DNA of 64,000 bases from Laguncularia racemosa (lineage: Eukaryota > Streptophyta > Magnoliopsida > Myrtales > Combretaceae): positions 1,922,001 to 1,986,000 of the forward strand of contig JBBMOL010000132.1 in NCBI GenBank assembly GCA_037954665.1, read 5' to 3'. Positions 56,665-64,000 of this stretch are shown piece by piece. The first letter of the stretch is position 1, and every line of letters starts with the position of its first letter. Under the pieces are notes generated by a model. It saw only the letters and a program-made list of their open reading frames with translations, did no database searches and had not been told where the DNA came from. The position numbers were made by a program, and so were the translations under genes.

Positions 56665-57458
56665 AGCAATCATGAAGTTGGAAAGGATTGGAACAACCAT
56701 GGGAATGCCCTTGCTCTTGTATAAGTTATATCGGATACGGGGTGAAGAGGGCGTGTCTTTACAAGGCATGGTCGTGTAGGATTCTGGAGGTTACACAGAA
56801 TCATATACGGTCGTATACACGGTTCAAAGGCACGGTCGTGTATGGTGTCAAGAATTTCCACAGAAAGATACACGACTAGAAGTACATGGTTGTGTATGTT
56901 GTCAAGAATTTCCACAGAAAGATACACGACTAGAAGTACACTGTCGTGTACATCTCCAACGCCGATCGTGTACTTCTCCAACGCCAGCTTCAAGGCCGCC
57001 GGCCTTCATTCCCATGCTGCCGGCCTTTACGTCCCTGTTTTGTTATTTTTACGCAACTTAATGATGTTATGTCATTTTGGGCCTTTATTGTTATGAATTG
57101 TAAACCCTATTATAAAACTCCTAGGGTTTAGAATAGCTAAAAAATAGAATATACATCATACAAGTTTGAAAACACTTTTGAGAGAATTCCTCTCTTGGTT
57201 CTTTAAAGAACTAATCTAGAACTTATTGGATTTTTATTCCGTGGTGTTCATCCCGACTTATCAATCGGTCTTTCATCCCGATTGTGGCGTCTACATAATA
57301 TATCAAGGTTCTTGTCTCACTTATAGGCAATGGGTCGCGGTTTCCACTCGATTGTTTGGCATCTTGGGTAGCAATTCCGAACGTATTGGTATTGGGTTTC
57401 GTCACATGTTGGCATGGTTCGTATCAGTTTGGTATCAGAGCAAACCGATTTCGTATCA
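56514..57458 (+). repeat. 3' LTR of M (945 bp)
   Basis: Begins TGATGAGAGCC after the tract AAGAGGAGGGGAA and ends GATTTCGTATCA. A 22-bp tandem duplication (TCTCCAACGCC units at 56953-56985) explains the extra length compared with the 5' copy. Repeat units are at 56867-56896 and 56921-56950. Confidence 0.93.
57111..57117 (+). promoter_or_regulatory. TATA box, M 3' LTR
   Basis: TATAAAA, as at 53940-53946. Confidence 0.55.
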
Positions 57459-58545
57459 ATGTAGGAGCATATAGGTGTTAGATTTATCCCTTAATGTGAG
57501 TATGTATGATTTTACTAGTGGTAGGAAAGGGATATACTATGGCATGTGTGTTGTTGCAGATTGTGGTAGTTGATGTAAAGAATGTAGACATGCATAAACA
57601 TGCATTATAATTGTGGGAAAGGAATTTTATGCTCTAATAATCTAAGTCCTTACACATGTACATACATATGTTATATGTAAGTGAGAAGGAAAGGTAAGAT
57701 GTTGCAACTGACGTAAGCTATGGTTATATTGGTTATATAGGAGTAAGGGAGGAAAGGTGGTCTCACATGACCACAAACAATACATGCATAAATCCATATG
57801 TTGTGTATATGGCCAAAAGAGATATGGGAGTCTAATTCAACCTCCATATGCTATAGGCATATATGTATCCATATCCAAAGATAAGATGTATAGTTATAAT
57901 TATGAACTCAAGTTATGTGAATGAGAGAGAAAAGGGGATTGTAATGATGGTAGTTGAATTATAACTCTCTTGCTTAATGATCTATTACTTCAATCATATG
58001 GATGTTATCTCCTTATAGATGTTAAGTTTGTGCCTTGCTCCTTGGAATGATTAAATTTGTTGTGAGTTGATTATCCACATGATTGATGCTTGCATATGTA
58101 CTTGACCTTGGATGATCACCTTAAAACTTTAACTAATTATGAGATTTAATTAATAACCTGGCATGCATTGCATGAATATTGCATTGTTCAAGGCAATCAT
58201 AGCTATAGGATGTGTCGGAAGTGATCAGAGGATCACTACTCTACCAAGTGCATACTAAGTGATTAAGGGATTATCGCGCCTTGACGATTCTGAGTTCGGC
58301 CTGTCTCTTGAAGGTGTGTAAATGCTTGGTGTATAAGAGGCACCTGAGCCTAGATTATTAAAGCTAAGAGACAAATATAATAAAGCAATAAGAATAATTA
58401 AATTGTGTGTAAGACCCGGGCTCTGATGGTGGCTTTAGAATCCCTAACCTAAGGTTAAGGGGAGAGGGGGTAAACCTTAAACTTCACGTTAGTTATCGGA
58501 AGACCACGTGTGATGCTGCATTCATGTGCTTGTTCATGCATAACA
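57459..58545 (+). repeat. 3' LTR of N, second part
   Basis: Continues the N LTR after M. No coding frame. The right end is placed at about 58545 (CATAACA) because LINE coding begins at once after it. The exact end is uncertain because the other LTR is outside the window. Total LTR length would be about 2.9 kb. Confidence 0.6.
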
Positions 58546-61242
58546 CTTGTTTGATAACTTGCTTGAATTTGTTGTAACACTGAGAGATTGCACCCTAATG
58601 GTACAAAACTTAGGACAGCACCCGCGATTGGTAATGGGTGACTTTAATTCCACTAGAACAATCTTTGAGAAAAAAGGTGGGAGTGTTGTGGTCACAGATG
58701 CAATGGTAGAATTCCAAAGGTACATTACTAAGATGGAGGTGGAAGATCTACGATATATAGGGGATTTCTATACATGGTCCAATAAGCAAAATTAGGTGCC
58801 TATTATGAGGAAATTTGACCACATCATGGTTAACCATCCTTAGCTAAATCTGTTCTCGAGTGCACATGCTAGATTCCTTACACCTATCCTATTTGACCAG
58901 TCATTAGCTGTGGTATGTATAGAGTATAGACTGAGAGTCAGAATAAGCCCATTCAAATTTTTTAACTTTTGGGCAGACCATGAGAGGTTTAAGGAGATAG
59001 TCAACAACACGTGGAAGAAGGAAGTGAAGTGGTCTAAAATGTTCTAGGTTGTGAAGAAACTTAAACTTATTCAGGAGGCCTCAAGAGTCTGAACAAGATT
59101 GAGTTCTCTAACCTTTCACAACGTGTTCAGAGAGCGAAGAACCACTTGATCTAGTTGCAAGCCAACATGCATACCGTAGGGGATACATCTCAATTGGATG
59201 AGGAGTGGATGGCCTATAAGGAGTATTACATACTGTGAGGGGTTAAGGAAAGCTTCTATAAGCAAAAATCTAGGGCAAAGTGGCTAAAATTAAGAGATAA
59301 AAACACTGCCTATTTCCACAAAGCTATGAAGAGTTTCCACAACTGTAGCTCCATACAGTGATTGACCCGAGAGGGTGGTAGGGAGGTTGTGGGTGAACTG
59401 GAGGTCCAACAATTAGTCCTTGGGTACTTCCAACAACTCTATGACCTCTCAACAACCCCTAGCAACCTTGATGAAGTGGAAAATTTGGTGTTCTGGGAAT
59501 TGAATGAGCAGTAACGGCTCACACTTGAAGCTCTGTTCACAGATGATGTGATCAAATGGGGTTTCATGTCGCAAGGAAATGGGAAAGCCCCTGGCCTAGA
59601 TGGGTTTTCAACTCGTTTCTTCAAGGAGGCATAGGATATCATAGGTGTTGATATGATTGCAGCAACTAGAGAATTCTTGACTATAGGCCATTTACTCAAA
59701 GAGATTAATACTACTTTTATCTGCTTAGTCCCTAAAATAGCTAGTCCCACTAAATTGGGTGACTTCCAGCCAATAGCATGCTGTAATGTGATTTACAAGG
59801 TGATTTCCAAGGTCTTCATTGCATGCATGAAATCAATGTTATCGGCTCTTGTTAGGAGGGAGCAAGTAGCATTTATCCTAGGTAGAAGGATAACTAACAA
59901 CATTTTTATTGCACAAGAGTTAATGGCAGGTTACCACACTCATTAGGGTACACCCCGATGTACACTTAAGGTGGATCTACAAAAGGCTTATGACACAGTC
60001 AGATGGGACTTTATCCTAACGGTACTCAAAGCCATGAATTTTCCCCCACATCTTTATAATCTTATTAGTCAATGTATTTCTATCCCCAAATACTCCATCA
60101 ATGTCAATGGGGAAATGGTGAGGCTAGTTGAGACAAGTGACCCTATCTCCCCTTAATTGTTTGTCTTATGCATGGAAGTTCTTTCCATACAGTTGAGGAG
60201 GTTGATTTCTAATCCCCAATTCTCACTACATTAGAGATATAAGGCTGAAAGACTGACTTATCTTTGCTTTGTAGATGATCTCCTAATATTTGCTAAAGGA
60301 AACATTGAGTCTATCTCCCTAGTTAAAGAAGCCTTACAGTACTTCTAAATTATCTTGGGATTGGGAGTCAATAATAACAAGAGCAACGTTTTCTTCTCTC
60401 ATGTCCATACGAGTATCAAAGAGGCCACTTTATGCACCACCCAATTTAATAAGGGACAGTTTCTAGGACGTTACTTAGGGGTTCCCCGCATATCCTCTAA
60501 GCTCAAGAAGTAGGACTGTGAGGTTCTAGTGGAACAAACTCTACCGTAAATCAACTCTTAGATGACCAAATACTTATCTTATGCTAGTAGGCTTCAATTG
60601 ATAAAATCTGCCTTATTATCCATGCAAGTCTATTGGTGCTTTGTTTTTCTTTTTCCTAAGTTTGTTGTCACAAAGATAGACCAGTTACTTTAGAATTTCC
60701 TCTAAGGTGGCAACCCATACACCTTCACAAAAGCTAAGGTTAGATGGGCGGAATTATGCAAACCTTTAAAAAATGGAGGCCTAAGGATCCCAAATATCCA
60801 TCTTTGGAATAAGGTAATCCAAATCAGGTATATTTGAAGACTATGCAAGGAAAGACTAAAGAGCCTATGGTTAGAATGGATTCATTCCACCTTACTAAAG
60901 GGTAAAAACTTTTGGTCCACTAAGGCACCTACCGTATGCTCATGGACTTGGAAGAAACTGCTGAAGCTAATAGGCTCGGTGAGATCTTGCTTCCTTTAGG
61001 AGCTTAATATTGGCCTTGAAATCTCACTTTGGGCAGACTTTTGGCTCCCAATAGGACCCCTTGATACATTTTTTAGCACTTGTGCTATGGGAAGCATAGG
61101 TTTTCCTCATACCATGAGGCTTTGTTCCATCATGGATGCGAATGAATGGTGTATCCTTGATGGCCCGCTCTAGACTAACATCCACATCTCATCTTCTATC
61201 CAACCGAATGTTGTGGCCTCGGATCGTCTTCACTGGATACAC
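58546..61242 (+). pseudogene. L1-type LINE ORF2 remnant
   Basis: This is a non-LTR retrotransposon. The endonuclease part shows VMGDFNSTRT at about 58630, WSNKQN and FDHIMVNHP. RT follows: LGDFQPIACCNVIYKVISKV, VAFILGRRITNNIFIAQELM, KVDLQKAYDTVRWDFI and the catalytic FVDD (usually FADD) at 60268-60279. A zinc-type tail region (GGLRIPNIHLWNKV, WADFWLPIGPLDTFF) runs to the break at 61242. It has many stops and a few frameshifts; open pieces are 58547-58795, 59653-59946 and 59971-60156. The sequence starts mid-endonuclease exactly where N ends, so N probably inserted into the LINE. The right end is cut by an A-family LTR and no poly-A is seen. Confidence 0.88.
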
Positions 61243-61434
61243 TGATAGAGCCATTTTATACTCAATCTTTATAGTATGAAGTGTGTTAATTTATTATAGA
61301 TTTTATAGAAATCATAAGGAAATGGTACTTAATTCTATTATGGTGATAAATCAGGTTAAATGGAGTCAAGGGTGCTAATTCAAGTAAATTAGAGAAGTCA
61401 TCTACAACTTGGATCAAAGACAAGGATTTACACC

Positions 61435-61905
61435 GCCGGAGGAAAGTACATGGGCGTGTAGTTGAAGTACACGGCCGTGTACTTAGTTTTGAAGCCACAA
61501 GAAACTACACGGTTGAAGTACACGACCGTGTATCTGTCTTGAAGAATCCATGGGAAAATACACGGTTGAAGTACACGACCGTATATCTGTCTAGAAGGAG
61601 GCACGGTTTTAGACACGGCCATGGAGGAAACCGTGCTACACACTGCATGAGAAGGAGAGAGACACGACTTGTGACATGGCCGTGGTGGAAGACTTGGTGG
61701 CAGCCGTGGTCGAAACCATGGTGGAAGTTGAAATGGAAGACGTGCCAAGGATGAGAAATTGTGGAACATCAACCAGAAGATGGCACGGCTTGAGATCTGG
61801 CCGTGGTTGAAGCCGTGGTACACACTGATCACGGATGAAGACTTGTAGATTACCCACAGAGGAAGGCATGGCTTGACCCACGGCCGTGTTGTAGGGCGTG
61901 CCAGG
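61435..61905 (+). repeat. CACGGCCGTG palindrome array, third A-family LTR
   Basis: Same array as 1-375 and 8180-8620, in sense orientation. Two units of about 54 bp (about 61515-61590) contain GTACACGACCGTGTAT, then AAGAATCCATGGGAAAATAC, then ACGGTTGAAGTACACG, closely matching the M LTR unit. Confidence 0.82.
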
Positions 61906-61997
61906 CGGACGATTATTTTCTTCTCGAGATTTACTTGAAAAAGGAAAGATATTTTCGTATCTTACTAGCAAAAGATCACTTGCCATTCCTTTAACAA

Positions 61998-62005
61998 TAT
62001 AAATA
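61998..62005 (+). promoter_or_regulatory. TATA box, third A-family LTR
   Basis: TATAAATA in CAATATAAATATAACTAACCC. Confidence 0.6.
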
Positions 62006-62898
62006 TAACTAACCCTAGAGGGTTAGGGGAATCTTGGATCATCTTGGAGACAAGAAGGAAAGAAGGAGGCAGAGTAGGCAGCTGGGAACAGAGGCTTGTT
62101 ATGTTTTCACTTTTAATTTTCGTTTTTATTATGAACATGTGTAGCTAAGTAGTTTTTCTAGCCAAAGGGTCATAGAAGTTTGATTCTCCACGAATTGTGA
62201 GATCTAATTGATTTGTATTTAATCTATTCTTTGTTTTTGGATATTCATATATCTTCTAAATGTCTTGTCATTATTATCTTTGTTGGTTGGTATGAATTAG
62301 AGCTCTTCTACTCAATTAGTAAGTTAATATATTGTCAACTAGCACGTCAAATCCGTAATTGTTTGATAGTTCTAGTCTCAGTGACACAATAACATGTTTG
62401 GTTATAAAATAGATGATCGAATTCATTGTTATGGAGATGTATGATCATGTTTAAATAGGTTATCTTATAATCTACTGGCATGAATTGGTAGTCTCTCTTG
62501 TTTTTAATGCTATTGATAGATTAAATCCTAAGAGCTTGTTTAGGGTTGTCTAATCGATAAGAGAAGTAATCAAAGAGCTTGTTTTGGTTATCGAAGAAGT
62601 ACGGAGAGATAGGTTATTAGAGCTTGTTAATAACCATAACTAGCTTATCTAGAAATAAGAATAGAAAACATTTGCATCGATGATCAATTCCTAGAATTAA
62701 ACTATCTTGATTCCTTTGGTTAGGTTTTTATCAATATTCGATTTTATTATCTTATTTCAATATTATTTTGATTCACAAACAAAACCCCCATTTTTCTTTT
62801 CCTCTTTATTCGCTTTGAATAGAAATATATTTAACCAATCCCTGTGGATACGACCCTACTCACTACTATACGCAAATCATATCATTGTCTAGGAGTAG

Positions 62899-64000
62899 GT
62901 GGATTAAAACCATACACAATTTGAAAAGGAGTAAACTTAGTAGCTGAATGCATTGTGCGATTATAGGCAAATTTAACATGCAGCAAACAATCCTCCCAAC
63001 TTTTAATGTTCTTTTTAATGACTGCCCTTAACAAAGTAGATAAAGTTCGATTTACTACCTCAGTTTGACCATTAGTCTGTGGATGACAAATAGTAGAAAA
63101 CAAGCTTAGTTCCTAACTTAGCCCACAGGGTCTTCCAGAAGTAGCTCAAGAACTTAGCATCTCTATCCGATATGATTGTTCTAGGCATACCATGCAATCT
63201 CACGACTTCCTTAAAGAACAAATTAGCAATATTGCAAGCATCATCTGTTTTGTGACAAGGAATGAAATGTGCCATCTTAGAAAATCTATCCACGACTACA
63301 AAAATAGAGTCTCGACCATGCTTAGACCTGGGTAATCCTAACACAAAATCCATGGAAATATCTACCCAAGGCTCATGAGGAATGGGAAGTGGGGTATAAA
63401 GCCCATGAGGTTAGACTCTAGATTTTGCTTGCTTACAAGTGACACATCGCTCACAAATCCTCTCAACATCTCGTTTCATGTGAGGCCAATAGAAGTGTTC
63501 TTGCAATACCCCTAAGGTTTTAGCTACTCCAAAATGTCCCATTAAACCTCCCCCATGAGACTCCCTCACTAATAATTCTCTTAAAGAACAATTTGGAATG
63601 CAAAGTTTATTCTCCCTAAACAAGAATCCTTCATGCTTATAAAATTTACCATGACCACTCTTCTCACAATGCACATACTCTTCATAAAAATCTCGATCAG
63701 CAGCATATAATTCCTTAATGTGCTTAAAACCAAGCAATCTAGAACTAAGAGTAGAAATAAGAGCATACCTTCTAGAAAGTGCATCAGCAACAACATTCTC
63801 TTTACCTTGCTTGTAGTGGATGACATAGAGAAATGTTTCGATGAACTCCACCCAACGAGCATGCCTTTTGTTTAGTTTATGTTGTCCCTTCAAGTACTTC
63901 AAGGATTCATGATCAGTGTGGATCACGAACTCTTTTGGCCAAAGATAGTGTTGCCAAGTCTCTAGCGCTCGAACCAATGCATATAACTCCTTGTCATAAG
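62899..64000 (-). pseudogene. Element O: gypsy RNase H-integrase piece, sister of M
   Basis: The minus-strand frame from the window edge reads RNase H (LETWQHYLWPKEFVIHTDHE, VVADALSRR), the integrase zinc region (HGGGLMGHFG, CERCVTCKQAKS), and the catalytic motifs ISMDFVLGL and ISDRDAKF. One stop lies near 63410, and a one-base deletion near 63105 shifts the frame in SAKLGTKLVF. The next piece (63103-62882) carries NRTLSTLLRAVIKKN. It is closely related to M and has Lys where M has a stop near 55276. It is cut at VYGFNP, fused to the A-family LTR with a 2-base overlap (GT). Confidence 0.92.

Larger units (their letters stand above)
53365..57458 (+). mobile_element. Element M: CRM-like Ty3/gypsy element lacking gag
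   Basis: LTRs at 53365-54287 and 56514-57458 with an exact 5-bp duplication ATGTA (53360-53364 and 57459-57463). The inside holds only RT (from mid-domain), RNase H and integrase; gag, protease and the first part of RT are gone. The initiator tRNA-Met primer motif lies inside both LTR copies, 32 bp before each end. The pol frame runs across the polypurine tract into the 3' LTR, a CRM-type trait, so the CRM assignment is an inference. Confidence 0.92.
61243..62900 (+). repeat. A-family LTR, truncated at its end
   Basis: Starts TGATAGAGCCATTTTATACT and follows the reverse complement of 7164-8801 throughout. It stops at AGGAGTAGGT, short of the LTR end by about 36 bp. No internal A sequence follows; instead a minus-strand gypsy piece begins at 62899-62901. 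It is therefore a solo or recombined LTR inserted in the LINE. The perfect 20-bp palindrome is at 61465-61484 and the array at 61435-61905. Confidence 0.93.

Overview
The window is plant nuclear DNA made almost entirely of LTR retrotransposons. The evidence is plant-type Ty3/gypsy and Ty1/copia (Sirevirus-like) polyproteins, primer-binding sites complementary to plant tRNA-Asp and initiator tRNA-Met, an L1-type LINE, and AT-rich spacers. I see no host protein-coding gene, no rRNA or tRNA gene, and no CRISPR. Heavy nesting and dense decay suggest a gene-poor, pericentromere-like region of a flowering plant. The species cannot be named from the sequence.

Layout. A decayed LINE (58546-61242) appears to carry an old Del/Tekay-like chromovirus, here called N, on the + strand. 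N is broken into pieces at 8802-10310, 24627-24693, 39187-39742, 51060-53364 and 57459-58545. Read across the gaps, the pieces follow one polyprotein order: RT, RNase H, integrase, chromodomain, 3' LTR. Five elements interrupt N. They are A (1-8801, minus, Athila-like, left end outside the window), E (10311-24626, plus), H (24694-39186, plus, Sirevirus-like), J (39743-51059, minus, gypsy without integrase) and M (53365-57458, plus, CRM-like gypsy without gag). Second-level insertions are F in E (11436-21417), I in the primer-binding site of H (26313-30974), K in an LTR of J (46321-51023) and L in the protease of J (42209-43565). G (14232-19055) sits inside F. Target-site duplications of 5 bp are visible for every element except A, N and the LINE: E ATTGC, G ATTAT, I GTATC, J CAAGA, L GCATA and M ATGTA are exact; F, H and K have one mismatch each. 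To the right, an LTR of the A family (61243-62900) cuts the LINE and is fused to a minus-strand relative of M (62899-64000).

E, F, G and K are non-autonomous TR-GAG-type elements. Each has, or had, a gag plus aspartic protease reading frame and a short C-terminal tail running through the polypurine tract into the 3' LTR, with no RT or integrase. They would depend on proteins of an autonomous relative. Their LTRs and the LTR of L share an unusual TATA box inside an inverted repeat. I is a non-coding Athila-type derivative with a tRNA-Asp primer site. It shares a stem-loop and polypurine module with the autonomous-type element A.

The strongest second-look signals are these: a repeat module of about 54 bp shared by the LTRs of the otherwise unrelated A and M families, including a perfect 20-bp palindrome in A; the palindromic TATA box of the TR-GAG group, with a paired change in one copy; the M LTRs, which contain their own primer-binding site; and L, in which an LTR-end plus primer-site segment is present three times. 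No open reading frame here looks like a complete functional polyprotein.
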